DNA from: Gimesia fumaroli
GTDB lineage: Bacteria > Planctomycetota > Planctomycetia > Planctomycetales > Planctomycetaceae
NCBI RefSeq assembly: GCF_007754425.1
Contig: NZ_CP037452.1
Span: 5,059,164 to 5,123,163 of the forward strand
Length of the DNA stretch: 64,000 bases
Reading direction: 5' to 3'
The notes under the pieces are model-generated. The model was not told the origin of the DNA. It worked only from the letters and a program-made list of their open reading frames with translations, and searched no databases. The position numbers and the translations under genes were made by a program. Every line of letters begins with the position of its first letter. Position 1 is the stretch's first letter. This document shows positions 41,029 to 49,729 of this stretch, in pieces.

Positions 41029-42144
41029 TCACATTTTGCGGTCTGCCAGACGATTCAGAATTGCGGCCCCTTCCTCCAGCACCGGATTCTCCTGCGCATA
41101 GGAAATTCGAAAATGTGTGTCACGATTACTGAACACATTGCCGGGTATAATCAGCAGGTTATTTTTGATTGCTTCGGTGCAGAATTCGGTCCCCGTTCCC
41201 CACGGTGTTTTGAGGAACATATAGAAAGCGCCGCCGGCACCGGCAATTTCGAATTTGTCTGATAAGCGATCCCGCATCAGGTCACGTTTCTCGTGGTATT
41301 CTTCTACCCGATCTGAAATGTCACATTCCAGTGCCGCCAGCCCCGCCCATTGCACCGGATGCGGCGCACAGACAAACGTGTATTGCTGTAGCTTAATCAT
41401 CTGTTGCACGACGCTCTTGGGGCCATGCACAAAGCCAAGTCGATGTCCGGTCATCGAATGTGACTTACTGAACCCGTCGATCACAATCGTTTTCTCATTA
41501 AAAGCAGCCGGGCTGATAAACGACTCGTCGTAGCAGAAGGAACGATAGATCTCATCGCTGACCAGTGCGATATTCTTTTCCGCCGCCAGTTCTGCCAGAG
41601 CACGCGTCTCTGCTTCGGATGCAACATGACCGGTCGGATTGCTGGGACTATTGAACAGAATCAGCTTGGTGCGATCGGTAATGGCAGCACGTACTTTTTC
41701 GATATCGATCGTGAAATCTGGATAGGTCTCCACAAAAACCGGTTTGCCACCGACAACCCGCGTCAGATGTGTATACATCACAAAATAAGGATCGAAGACA
41801 ATCACTTCATCCCCCGGATTGACCAGGGCATTCAAAACCAGCATCAATGCGCCACTGGTACCACTGGAAATAAAGACCTGGCGATCTGCATGATGATATT
41901 CGGCGTCGACCCGTGATTGTATTTTCTCAATTAATGGCGCAATCCCCTGCGTCTGGCTATAAGCATTTTTTCCGTCTCGGACCGCCTGACATAAAGCATC
42001 CTTAATAGTATCAGGAGTATCAAAGTGTGGCTGTCCGATACTCAAATTAACCGGGTTCTTCATGTTTGCCGCCAGATCGAATACTTTTCGAATTCCTGAG
42101 GCATCAATCAGATGCATGCGGTCGGCTATCCATTCTTCGCTCAT
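41029..42144 (-). CDS. PLP-dependent class I/II aminotransferase
   Basis: The 371 aa protein shows the fold-type I aminotransferase pattern: LSIGQPHFDTPDTIKDAL, YSQTQGIAPLIEKIQ, FISSGTSGALMLVLNALV, the conserved substrate-binding region FNSPSNPTGHVAS, VSDEIYRSFCYD with the Asp that pairs to the pyridine nitrogen, and IDGFSKSHSMTGHRLGFVHG with the Schiff-base Lys. It transfers an amino group between an amino acid and a 2-oxo acid in the cytoplasm. Aspartate or aromatic-type enzymes are closest by eye, and the acceptor cannot be specified. It starts at ATG 42144, about 100 bp after the NUDIX gene on the same strand. Confidence 0.92.
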   Translation of the reverse strand: MSEEWIADRMHLIDASGIRKVFDLAANMKNPVNLSIGQPHFDTPDTIKDALCQAVRDGKNAYSQTQGIAPLIEKIQSRVDAEYHHADRQVFISSGTSGALMLVLNALVNPGDEVIVFDPYFVMYTHLTRVVGGKPVFVETYPDFTIDIEKVRAAITDRTKLILFNSPSNPTGHVASEAETRALAELAAEKNIALVSDEIYRSFCYDESFISPAAFNEKTIVIDGFSKSHSMTGHRLGFVHGPKSVVQQMIKLQQYTFVCAPHPVQWAGLAALECDISDRVEEYHEKRDLMRDRLSDKFEIAGAGGAFYMFLKTPWGTGTEFCTEAIKNNLLIIPGNVFSNRDTHFRISYAQENPVLEEGAAILNRLADRKM

Positions 42145-42245
42145 AGGATTTACGTTCTTTTTCTGATAGGGCTGTGGGATGTCAGATCAAAGTGGACTGA
42201 CACACTGATTATAACTCGAAAATGATTCTGAAAGAAGGATACCGG

Positions 42246-42785
42246 TCAGCGGTTTTCGTGAATGTGTTTTGATAAAAAGTACAAGCCGGCATAAATCCGC
42301 GCATCCAGCAGACAACCTCGTTTCTGTGCGGCCTGTAACCATGACTCGATTTCACAGAAAGGAACCGCGTGCACGGTGATCTTTTCCGATTCATCTCCGC
42401 CTCCGTCCGCAACTTTTTTGAGATCCAGCGCCAGAAAGAACTCAACGGCTTCATCAGTCAGACCGGCAGAAGAAACGGTGGCCCCCAGGGGAAGCATGGT
42501 CTGTGCGACATAGCCTGTTTCTTCGAGCAGTTCCCTCGCAGCCGCTGTCTCGAACGCTTCCTGTTCCTGTCCTTCGATGTCTCCTGCTAGTCCTGCAGGA
42601 AACTCAATCACCGGAGCATTAACGGGGGGCCGAAACTGTTCGACCAGAATTACTTCGTTCTCTTGTGTGAGTGGAAACAGACAGACAACGCCGGTTGAAT
42701 TCACGCGTTGGACAAATTCCCAGCGCCCGCGTTTGATTAATTTTATGAAACGGGCTTCAGCAATCGTCTGATCTTCGTCGCTCAT
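42246..42785 (-). CDS. NUDIX hydrolase, ADP-ribose pyrophosphatase type
   Basis: The 179 aa protein contains a NUDIX box in AGLAGDIEGQEQEAFETA followed by AARELLEETGYV, with the REL-LEE-TG core intact and slightly altered spacing at its N-terminal Gly. Preceding strands (VVCLFPLTQENEVILVEQFRPP, VIEFPAG) and the downstream SAGLTDEAVEFFLAL match ADP-ribose/NDP-sugar pyrophosphatases. It hydrolyses nucleoside diphosphate derivatives in the cytoplasm, a house-cleaning role. It starts at ATG 42785 and runs in the same direction as the aminotransferase. Confidence 0.9.
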   Translation of the reverse strand: MSDEDQTIAEARFIKLIKRGRWEFVQRVNSTGVVCLFPLTQENEVILVEQFRPPVNAPVIEFPAGLAGDIEGQEQEAFETAAARELLEETGYVAQTMLPLGATVSSAGLTDEAVEFFLALDLKKVADGGGDESEKITVHAVPFCEIESWLQAAQKRGCLLDARIYAGLYFLSKHIHENR

Positions 42786-42966
42786 CGATGTCTTTCTATA
42801 CTTTAGCGGTTTTTTCTCGCCAGTCCATAAAACGACAGTAGAGGTTTCTGATGGTGAACTGCCCCAATCACTTGCTTATCGATTGATCTACTGATTGAGA
42901 TCATCAAGAATGGAGATTAATTTCACTGACTCACTTTTTCAACATCAATCAAGAGGCACTGTTTTG

Positions 42967-43797
42967 ATGCACAACTTGACGTTGAGGTTCACCCGATATT
43001 TTGCCTTCCGGTTTTCTATGCTGCTGATTGTAGGGGCCTCAATCGGTTTTTGCCACGGACACTCAGTTCAAGCCGCTACGAAATTTGCCGCTACGGCAGA
43101 CCAGAAACACTTTCCCATCAAAAAAAGCTGGGGAACCATCAGTGCACTTCCACTGGGATTAGAACTGAAACTCTCTGATTCCGAGTCCCCGAAAAGCGTC
43201 ACAATCCCCCGGATGAACAACCGCGTGAAAACGATTTACCTTTCAGGCGATACTGCCAGGAAACCGCTCACCCTGAAACCGGGCATTGAGGAATGGGAAA
43301 TTCTGCTGCCTCAATCTCTGACGCCACCAGTGACCGTGATCGTTGAATTCAAAGAGGCACCCACTCTGCCTGTAAAACCGAGCGTCATTTCAGAGACTGC
43401 CGATCAGCAGATCGTTCTGGATGCGAAGGACGCAGTCGTACATGGAACGCTGCTACGCTACGAACCGCAGCCTCATAAAAATACGGTCGGCTATTGGGCC
43501 AATGAAAACGACTGGTGTGAATGGAAACTGGATCTGAAAACACCCGGTGTATTTGATGTTTATCTGCTGCAAGGCTGCGGCCGCGGACAGGGAGGTAGTG
43601 AAGTTCAAGTTTCAGTCAATGACCAAAAGCTAAAATTTACCGTGGAAGAGACCGGCCACTTTCAGAATTTTAAAGAACGTCACATTGGAAAACTCAAGAT
43701 CAATCAAACCGGCGTGCAGTCACTCCAGGTGAGACCAGTTACAAAAGCGAAAAATGCAGTAATGGACGTACGACAAATCCGCCTTGTCAGACAATAA
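42967..43797 (+). CDS. Secreted protein with carbohydrate-binding-like C-terminal domain
   Basis: From ATG 42967, preceded by AGAGG, the product is 276 aa with a signal peptide (about residues 14-33, FRFSMLLIVGASIGFCHG). Residues about 35-140 form an alpha-L-fucosidase C-terminal-like beta-sandwich (GTISALPLGLELKLSD, LTLKPGIEEWEILLP). Residues 150-270 resemble a DUF5077/CBM-like domain (GYWANENDWCEWKLDLKTPG, VFDVYLLQGCG, GTVQ-like turns). No catalytic residues are apparent. It is followed 58 bp later by the gluconolactonase/esterase fusion gene, so the two may form a secreted carbohydrate-acting pair. Function is inferred from fold resemblance only. Confidence 0.68.
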   Translation: MHNLTLRFTRYFAFRFSMLLIVGASIGFCHGHSVQAATKFAATADQKHFPIKKSWGTISALPLGLELKLSDSESPKSVTIPRMNNRVKTIYLSGDTARKPLTLKPGIEEWEILLPQSLTPPVTVIVEFKEAPTLPVKPSVISETADQQIVLDAKDAVVHGTLLRYEPQPHKNTVGYWANENDWCEWKLDLKTPGVFDVYLLQGCGRGQGGSEVQVSVNDQKLKFTVEETGHFQNFKERHIGKLKINQTGVQSLQVRPVTKAKNAVMDVRQIRLVRQ

Positions 43798-43855
43798 CAG
43801 ATTTTAAAACAGCCAAATTTTCTTACACCTTTGAACCGGACTTTAGGAACGATTT

Positions 43856-45577
43856 ATGAAACAGCTCGCCCTTTTTCTCTTATCGCTAGTGTTATTGAAC
43901 CAGGTCGGCACCGCCGACGATTCAATCGTTGATACTTCCTCTCCCCTGGAAACGATCGCCACCGATTTCGGACTGGCGGATGGCCCTGCCTGGGATGGAG
44001 GAGGCAATCTGTATTTCCCCGACGTCAAAGGGGGCAAACTATATCGTTATCATCCCCGCTCCGGCAAAGTCTCGGTTTTCCTGGATGATGCCGGCCGAAT
44101 CAGCGCCAGTTATTTCAATCACGGCAAACTGTATCTGTCAGACAATGGCGCCAGCCAGATCAGTGTGTTGAAGGGGAAACAGAAAACCCGAATTGCCGGT
44201 CAACCAGCAGACACCAAGCCTCCCCGCCGCCCCAACGATCTGGTCGTTGATCAAGATGGGGGAATCTATTACACACTCACAGGCCAGGGAGAAGTCATCT
44301 ATATTTCTCCTGAAGGGAAGCAGTCCGTCGCCATCAACGACATCAAAACACCCAACGGTTTGATCCTCTCACCCGATGGAAAGACGCTCTACGTTGCCGC
44401 CTATGTCCCAAAAGAGATCTGGGCTTATGACGTGACCAAGCCGGGCGTTACCGCCAACGGGAAATTATTTGCGAAAATGGATTCGGGGCCAGATAAAGGA
44501 GCCGACGGCATGACTGTGGACCGTGCGGGCAACGTCTATTGTGCAGGCCCTGCGGATATCTGGATCTGGAATCCCCAAGGCAAACTACTGGCCAAAATTC
44601 ATACGCCGACTCGTCCTATTAACTGTGCGTTCGGTGACCAGGACCTGCGCTCGCTCTACATCACCGGCTTTGGCGGATTATATCGTCAACGGATGAATGC
44701 TTACGGCTGTGTGCCGGAACCCGCTTCCGAGCCGACGAAGAAAACCAGTTCCAAACGCCCTGCGACAAGTGTGCCGGATTCGGTCACCCCTCATTTGAAT
44801 GTAGTTTATGGCCAGGCCGGACCGCGTAAATTACTGGCTGATATCTTCGTGCCCAAAGGGAACGGCCCGTTCCCCGCTGTGGTCGTCGTGCATGGCGGCG
44901 GTTGGTTGAATGGAGACAAAGCCAAGTTCCGCGCTCTGGCGATTGCACTCGCAGAACGGGGTTATGTCACAATGGCCGTTGGGTATCGCCTGGGACATGA
45001 AGCAAAGTTTCCCGCAGGAATTCAGGACTGTAATGCCGCCGTTCGGTTTTTACGGGGGAAAGCAAAACAGTATCACGTCAATCCACAGCAGATCGGTGCC
45101 GTGGGAGGTTCTGCCGGCGGTCACCTGGTCGGACTCATGGCGGCGGCACCACATGTTAACGCATTGCAGGGAGACGCCGGTCACCAGGACCAGTCTTCCG
45201 CTCTGCAGGCAGCGATTGTGATGGCCGGGCCAATGCAGATGGCTTCAGGCTCGGTCGCGGAACGCTCTCGTAAGAGTCCCCAGAAATCCAATTCGAATCA
45301 ATGGCTGGGAAAAACCATCGATGAAGCACCCGCGTTATACGAACTGAGTGATGCTTATCTGCATCTTTCCGAGAAGACACCCCCGCTGTTATTTATGATG
45401 GGAGAGCATGATCATCCAGAACGAAATGCCCCCTCACGTGAAAAACTGAAGTCGCTGGGCGTCACAACCGGCGTCAAAGTGTATCCCAACGGGAAACATG
45501 GTTGCTGGAATCAACTGCCGTGGTTCAACGACATGGTCGTAGACATGGATCAGTTCTTTCAGGAGCACCTGAAATAA
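43856..45577 (+). CDS. Secreted fusion of SMP-30/gluconolactonase-like propeller and alpha/beta-hydrolase esterase
   Basis: The 573 aa product has a signal peptide (LALFLLSLVLLNQVGTA). Residues about 25-285 are an SMP-30/gluconolactonase/LRE-type six-bladed propeller: GLADGPAWDGGGNLYFPD with the metal-ligand Glu position altered, RRPNDLVVDQDGGIYYT, TPNGLILSPDGKTLYVA and GADGMTVDRAGNVYCAG. After a Ser/Thr/Lys linker, residues 310-573 form an alpha/beta hydrolase of the BD-FAE/acetyl-esterase type: oxyanion motif VVVHGGGWLNGD, nucleophile elbow GAVGGSAGGHLVG, and acid and His in GEHDHPERN and YPNGKHGCWN. It would act outside the cytoplasm on sugar lactones and sugar esters. ATG 43856 follows AGGAAC. 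Confidence 0.9.
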   Translation: MKQLALFLLSLVLLNQVGTADDSIVDTSSPLETIATDFGLADGPAWDGGGNLYFPDVKGGKLYRYHPRSGKVSVFLDDAGRISASYFNHGKLYLSDNGASQISVLKGKQKTRIAGQPADTKPPRRPNDLVVDQDGGIYYTLTGQGEVIYISPEGKQSVAINDIKTPNGLILSPDGKTLYVAAYVPKEIWAYDVTKPGVTANGKLFAKMDSGPDKGADGMTVDRAGNVYCAGPADIWIWNPQGKLLAKIHTPTRPINCAFGDQDLRSLYITGFGGLYRQRMNAYGCVPEPASEPTKKTSSKRPATSVPDSVTPHLNVVYGQAGPRKLLADIFVPKGNGPFPAVVVVHGGGWLNGDKAKFRALAIALAERGYVTMAVGYRLGHEAKFPAGIQDCNAAVRFLRGKAKQYHVNPQQIGAVGGSAGGHLVGLMAAAPHVNALQGDAGHQDQSSALQAAIVMAGPMQMASGSVAERSRKSPQKSNSNQWLGKTIDEAPALYELSDAYLHLSEKTPPLLFMMGEHDHPERNAPSREKLKSLGVTTGVKVYPNGKHGCWNQLPWFNDMVVDMDQFFQEHLK

Positions 45578-45613
45578 GCAATGATAATGAGAATGAAAGA
45601 GGGCAATGGCCCG

Positions 45614-46093
45614 TTACTTGTCCTCTTCATCCTCATCATCGAATTCGTACTCATCGCTGAAATCAAATTCTTCTTCTTCGATTTCACCGCTGATTTCACT
45701 GTCGCTTAACTCGTCGACTTCGCCAAAGTCGAGGTCATCGCCTGAGGCGAGCATATCGTCATCTTCTTCAAATTCGTCTTCAGCGAATTCATCAGAAAGC
45801 TCGGCTGCCGAATCGGAGACGAAATCGTCTTCGTCTTCCTCATCCGCTTCGAGTTCGGGTTCGTCTTTGCTTTTGGATTTTTTCTTCGAGGCGCCCTTGG
45901 GGCCAAAGATCAAGGCACCGACGGGTAAGATCGTCAGAAAACCGCTCAGCAACAGCGTCAGTCCTGCCACACCCAGCAGCGTAGTTGACATGGCTTCTGC
46001 ATGATTCAGAAATGCCATCACCAGCAGGTAAGTCAAAAGACCGCCGGGGATTGCCGCCACCAGTGACATCAGAGGGAGTTGTAGTTTCGACAC
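45614..46093 (-). CDS. Small two-helix membrane protein with very acidic cytoplasmic tail
   Basis: The 159 aa product starts at GTG 46093. Two membrane helices occupy about residues 5-28 (LMSLVAAIPGGLLTYLLVMAFL) and 38-65 (LLGVAGLTLLLSGFLTILPVGALIFGP). After a short basic patch (KGASKKKSKSK) the remaining 85 residues are dominated by Asp, Glu and Ser (LEADEEDEDDFVSDSA, DEEDEEDK). I recognise no family, although similar membrane proteins with acidic tails occur across planctomycetes. It converges on the fusion gene with 36 bp between stops. The acidic low-complexity DNA makes the opposite strand look like a Ser-rich ORF. Confidence 0.75.
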   Translation of the reverse strand: MSKLQLPLMSLVAAIPGGLLTYLLVMAFLNHAEAMSTTLLGVAGLTLLLSGFLTILPVGALIFGPKGASKKKSKSKDEPELEADEEDEDDFVSDSAAELSDEFAEDEFEEDDDMLASGDDLDFGEVDELSDSEISGEIEEEEFDFSDEYEFDDEDEEDK

Positions 46094-46391
46094 AATCGCT
46101 GTTCCTGAAATGGGCTGAAATTCAAAAGCGGAATATCATTGACAAACGCCGTGCCGACACAAAACCGGGATACGTAGCGCTGTGACACTATCGTAGAGTG
46201 GAATTGGACGGCTTTTCAAGCCTGGATTTTAAAATGTTCTCTTTAAATATAGAGTCCGGTTTGACTGTCTCGCCTGTTTGCTGGTATTGGTATTCCAGAT
46301 AGGTCGCATTTAATCTGCTTAACTGGACTAAGTATCACAACGGTCACAATCCGACAATTTCAATGAATGAGCTTGAAGGAAAGAGGAATTG

Positions 46392-47081
46392 ATGCCTGAA
46401 TTGAAGTGGAATCAGCTGAACCAGAACATCGTAGACTGCACAAAATGTGAACGATTACTGACACATTGCCAAAAAATCGCCGCCGAAAAACGCAAATCCT
46501 TCAAGGACTGGGACTACTGGGGCAAACCGGTGCCTAATTTTGGTGATCCGCAAGCAGAACTGCTCATTGTGGGTCTCGCGCCGGCAGCACACGGGGCAAA
46601 TCGTACCGGAAGAATGTTTACGGGAGACCGCAGTGGGGACTGGCTGTATCGGGCATTGTTCAAAGCGGGGTTCGCGAATCAACCTCAGGCGGAGCGCATC
46701 GATGATGGATTAGAGTTGAAAAACTGTGTCATCACCGCCACCTGTCATTGTGCCCCGCCGGCGAATAAACCGACACGTGAGGAAGTTGAAAACTGTCATC
46801 CCTGGCTGGAACAGACCGTTGACCTGCTTCCCGTCAAAGTCTTCCTGGCGTTAGGTCAGATCGGCTGGAAAGCAGTGCTGGATTTCAAAAAACGCCAAGG
46901 CAAATGGGACGGCAAAAGGCCCACCTTCTCACACGGTGCCTCATTTCAGTTTCCCGACGGACACTGGCTCGTTGGCAGTTATCACCCGAGCCAGCAGAAC
47001 ACGTTCACCGGGCGGCTGACCGAGCCCATGTTCGATTCAGTCTTTAAGCTGGTCAAGACGAAATTGAAAGCAAGTGCGTAG
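46392..47081 (+). CDS. Uracil-DNA glycosylase, family 5 (UdgB-type) with 4Fe-4S cluster
   Basis: From ATG 46392, just after GGAAAGAGGAA, the product is 229 aa. The family-5 signature is clear: VGLAPAAHGANRTGRMFTGD with the following SGDWLYRALF, and SYHPSQQNTFTGRLT as motif 2. Four cysteines suitable for a 4Fe-4S cluster are visible (DCTKCERLLTHCQ and downstream CHCAPPANK and NCHPWL). Family-5 enzymes remove uracil and other deaminated bases, typically in thermophiles, actinobacteria and some other phyla. It acts in base-excision repair in the cytoplasm. It converges on purU with 15 bp between stops. Confidence 0.92.
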   Translation: MPELKWNQLNQNIVDCTKCERLLTHCQKIAAEKRKSFKDWDYWGKPVPNFGDPQAELLIVGLAPAAHGANRTGRMFTGDRSGDWLYRALFKAGFANQPQAERIDDGLELKNCVITATCHCAPPANKPTREEVENCHPWLEQTVDLLPVKVFLALGQIGWKAVLDFKKRQGKWDGKRPTFSHGASFQFPDGHWLVGSYHPSQQNTFTGRLTEPMFDSVFKLVKTKLKASA

Positions 47082-47096
47082 GCGATTAAGGCCGCT

Positions 47097-47966
47097 TTAT
47101 TTCCGATCTTCCATGCCTACCACACGGTGAAAGTGGAGTTCAACTTCACGATCCACAACACGGCGGACCCCTTCCACGAGACATTCCGGCTCATGCTCAG
47201 TTTCGCCGATCCGCTTAATCTCTTTCAACGAAGTCCCCGGGGAAACCGTAAACGCGTTCTGGTGGATAATCTGATTGCCCGCGTCCAGCTCGGGAATAAT
47301 AAAATGAATGGTGGCGCCAAACGTCAACATATGATGGCTGAATGCATCTTCGTAAGGCTGGAAACCCGGATAGGACGGAAGCAGCCCATGATGCAGATTG
47401 ATGATTCTCCCGCCAGCAAAACTCCAGCATATGCTGGGGGGTAAGACGCGCATGTAACGGGCCAGCAACACATAATCGACCTCATAAGAGTCAAACAGTT
47501 CGACCATGCGTGTATTGTCCGGATTGCCGCGTTCATCGCCGATATTATGAAAATCAACCTGATGCTTTTCGGCTAGCGACTGACAACGGTCCCGGTTTCC
47601 AATAATCACAGCGGGTTCTGCTTTGATCACGCCCTCCTGGATGGCATTCAGCACCGCTTCCGCGGGTTCGCTGCGGTAGGTCGTGCAAATGGCAACGCGG
47701 GGGGGGCGATCATGCTCATCACGTGCCCAGACTCGTAGCGTCAGTCCCTTTTGCGTGCCGATCTGCATGATCCGCTCGCGCAGAACAGCAATAGGTTCCA
47801 CATCTGTAGGCCAGTCGATTCGCAGCAACATCGCGAATAGATGCTCGGAATCATGGTCATACATTTGAATTTCGTGAATATTCGCCCCCACGCCAGTGAC
47901 ATAATGCACGATGGGGTCGGCCAAACCACGATTGTCCGGACCAACGGCGGTAATAGTAACCTGCAT
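47097..47966 (-). CDS. purU: Formyltetrahydrofolate deformylase
   Basis: The 289 aa protein has an N-terminal ACT-type domain (VGPDNRGLADPIVHYVTGVG) and a C-terminal formyltransferase fold. Catalytic residues are in place: the Asn-His pair in IINLHHGLLPSYPG and the Asp in FIIPELDAGNQIIHQ. ARYMRVLPP is also conserved. It hydrolyses 10-formyl-THF to formate and THF, balancing one-carbon pools and feeding formate to PurT-type purine synthesis. It starts at ATG 47966. This pathway uses folate, separate from the tetrahydromethanopterin pathway represented by ftr at 58.8 kb. Confidence 0.93.
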   Translation of the reverse strand: MQVTITAVGPDNRGLADPIVHYVTGVGANIHEIQMYDHDSEHLFAMLLRIDWPTDVEPIAVLRERIMQIGTQKGLTLRVWARDEHDRPPRVAICTTYRSEPAEAVLNAIQEGVIKAEPAVIIGNRDRCQSLAEKHQVDFHNIGDERGNPDNTRMVELFDSYEVDYVLLARYMRVLPPSICWSFAGGRIINLHHGLLPSYPGFQPYEDAFSHHMLTFGATIHFIIPELDAGNQIIHQNAFTVSPGTSLKEIKRIGETEHEPECLVEGVRRVVDREVELHFHRVVGMEDRK

Positions 47967-48497
47967 ATTATTGAAAACGCTTTCTAAGTGGATTCATTCA
48001 CACGTGTGCCACGACACAAAACATCTCGTACTTAACTTTAACACATGGGTGCGTTCCTTACTGAAATAAACTCAGAAGCAGGAGCAGTTTCTGTATGGCA
48101 TCATCTACACATTCGTCTCATCGCCCCTCTTCGTGCATTGGTAGTCTTCTTAAAGTCGTTTATTAAGTAAACACCTACTATAGGAGGGGTTACACTCATT
48201 TCGTTTTGTCATCCGTATTAAATTATGAACAAATAATTAACTCTCCCTGATCATTTCGTATCACAAATTATACAAAAACGTTCACTGTATAATCCACTTC
48301 ATGTATCCATTAGAACAGATACAAAATCACCTATACATCCACTAAACAGTGTCAATAAAAGTGATTGTGAAGACTTTTCTAAAATTGCGATCTGGATCGT
48401 TTATAAAGCCCCCCTGTTTGGCATGCGCTCTGCTTTTTTATTCAGTTTAGCAGTTTGGGAAATTCAATGAAACAAGCCTACAAATAAAGGCCTAACC

Positions 48498-48540
48498 CCA
48501 AACGCAATGTGAGTGAACCGGTTCTCACATCTTCGTTTGG
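48498..48540 (+). promoter_or_regulatory. Leader hairpin H1 of pilin-like gene 1
   Basis: Outer stem CCAAACG/CGTTTGG (7 bp) encloses inner stem ATGTGAG/CTCACAT (7 bp) with a loop TGAACCGGTT. It lies 172 nt before ATG 48713. A hairpin of the same plan with loop ACCGGT occurs before gene 2. Confidence 0.62.
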
Positions 48541-48620
48541 TTCACCTGAGTTTCCTGGTTAGTGGGTCCTCCAGCCAGTCATTCAGACTGCAGCTGATTC
48601 TCACTCGCAATTGCTGAAGT

Positions 48621-48675
48621 GTATGGAATCATCCATACCTGACAGATTCTCTCGGCTCAAGATTCCTCAATCTTG
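48621..48675 (+). promoter_or_regulatory. Leader hairpins H2 and H3 of pilin-like gene 1
   Basis: H2 is GTATGG-AATCAT-CCATAC (48621-48638). H3 is CAAGATT-CCTC-AATCTTG (48658-48675), ending 37 nt before the start codon and upstream of the AAAGGAACTCA ribosome-binding site. Both stems are perfect. Confidence 0.55.
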
Positions 48676-48712
48676 GACCAAATCTTTGTCCTCTCTAAAA
48701 AGGAACTCAATT

Positions 48713-49030
48713 ATGATGAATCAATTCTGGAAAAATGAAGCCGGTTTCATTATCGCCGCAGAAATTGTTCTCGTTCTTACCATCGGCTGCATGGCGATGG
48801 TCGTCGGCCTCAGCCAGATTGCCGTCGCTATGAACACAGAACTAAACGATCTTTCGAATGCCTTTGGATCATTCAATCAAAGTTTCATTGCCACAGGTTT
48901 TGAGGGAAATGAATCTTTATACCTTGGCTCAAAGTTCACTGATACAATTGATGACTGTGATTTAAACACGACCTGTGATTTGTTGATACCAGCAAGCAGA
49001 TCAAGTTCTGAAGGCGGCATCTTAAGGTAA
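48713..49030 (+). CDS. Pilin-like small membrane/surface protein, paralogue 1
   Basis: From ATG 48713 (after AAAAAGGAACTCAATT) the product is 105 aa. It starts MMNQFWKNEAGF, then a single hydrophobic helix (IIAAEIVLVLTIGCMAMVVG), then AMNTELNDLSNAFGSFNQSF. The C-terminal half carries the paralogue-wide motif DDCDLNTTCDL, whose two Cys may form a disulfide. Layout resembles Flp/Tad pilins (short N-terminal leader ending in Gly, Glu near +6, hydrophobic helix), although no Tad machinery is in the window. It is the most divergent of the five copies and ends with a Ser-rich tail (SRSSSEGGILR). Surface appendage subunit is the best guess. Confidence 0.78.
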   Translation: MMNQFWKNEAGFIIAAEIVLVLTIGCMAMVVGLSQIAVAMNTELNDLSNAFGSFNQSFIATGFEGNESLYLGSKFTDTIDDCDLNTTCDLLIPASRSSSEGGILR

Positions 49031-49071
49031 GCTGATCCGTTCGAGAAAGTGACCTGATCTTAACTAGTCGA

Positions 49072-49105
49072 GGTCTCCGGGAGAGATTCGGCTCTTCCGG
49101 AGACC
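49072..49105 (+). terminator. Hairpin downstream of pilin-like gene 1
   Basis: GGTCTCCGG pairs with CCGGAGACC, extended inward by GAGAG/CTCTT, giving about 14 bp and a 6 nt loop. The T-run (ATTTTTTC) comes only about 18 nt later, so termination may be inefficient or the hairpin may protect the mRNA 3' end. Confidence 0.55.
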
Positions 49106-49504
49106 CTGCTCGAACCAATCATTTTTTCTTCTGGCAGTTCTGAATCATTAGCGAAATCAAGTTTTACGACTGACTCTGGTTTTTGTATTCAACTTGAGAG
49201 TCAACCCGCTTTCAAGCAAATTAAACAGATTATGATCAATAAATCGATTTGTAGGACATCATAAACAGAAAATGTAAAGCGGTGTTTAAGATCTCTTACA
49301 AAATATTAGTTCTGCTCCACATTCTATCCAGGGTTTATCTGGATGAATGATTGTTAAACTTGAGAGGTAAAAGGTGTTAGGCACAAATTTCCGTATCTGT
49401 GCATTGGAGGGTTTGTAAAGATTATTCCTCTGGCATGATCTATGCAATCATCAAGAGCATAATGGGAATTCTATGAATTGGCCCCTATGTTGAGGGTTCT
49501 ATCT

Positions 49505-49546
49505 CCAAACACAGTTTGAGTTACCGGTGCTTAGATCGTTGTTTGG
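49505..49546 (+). promoter_or_regulatory. Leader hairpin H1 of pilin-like gene 2
   Basis: Outer stem CCAAACA/TGTTTGG and inner stem TTTGAG/CTTAGA (with two G-T pairs) enclose loop TTACCGGTG. The outer stem differs from that of leader 1 by a compensated base pair (G-C there, A-T here), which supports RNA pairing. It ends 183 nt before ATG 49730. Confidence 0.62.
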
Positions 49547-49628
49547 TATTCCTGAATTCTCAGTTATTGGAAGTATTCTGACAAGCAACTAGTTTGCTTA
49601 TCTGGACGGCTGATAACAGATGCGGAAG

Positions 49629-49689
49629 CGTATGCGAAAAATCATGCATACGTGGTCTCTCTCGATTCAGATTTCTCGATCTGAATCGA
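49629..49689 (+). promoter_or_regulatory. Leader hairpins H2 and H3 of pilin-like gene 2
   Basis: H2 is CGTATGC/GCATACG (49629-49652) with a 10 nt loop. Relative to leader 1 the GTATGG/CCATAC pair has become GTATGC/GCATAC, a compensatory change. H3 is a perfect 11-bp stem TCGATTCAGAT/ATCTGAATCGA (49662-49689), 40 nt before the start codon. Confidence 0.6.
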
Positions 49690-49729
49690 ACACCTTTTAC
49701 TCTCAAGTTTAAAAACAAGGAACTCAAAC

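Larger units (their letters stand above)
47967..48712. other. Long non-coding region and leader of pilin-like gene 1
   Basis: This 746 bp gap between purU (reading left) and the first pilin-like gene (reading right) has no plausible coding frame and is AT-rich from 48150 to 48470. It should contain the divergent purU promoter and the array promoter. Its last 215 bp form the structured leader with three hairpins (48498-48540, 48621-48638 and 48658-48675). I could not fix promoter boxes. Confidence 0.5.
49031..49729. other. Non-coding spacer and leader of pilin-like gene 2
   Basis: This 699 bp stretch has no coding frame worth naming. It starts with the hairpin after gene 1 (49072-49105), continues as AT-rich sequence where a promoter for gene 2 is expected, and ends as a structured leader with hairpins at 49505-49546, 49629-49652 and 49662-49689. 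Confidence 0.5.

Noticed and set aside
45606-46004. Ser-rich 132-codon frame on the plus strand
   Set aside because: It is the antisense image of Asp/Glu codons in the acidic tail of the membrane protein on the minus strand.
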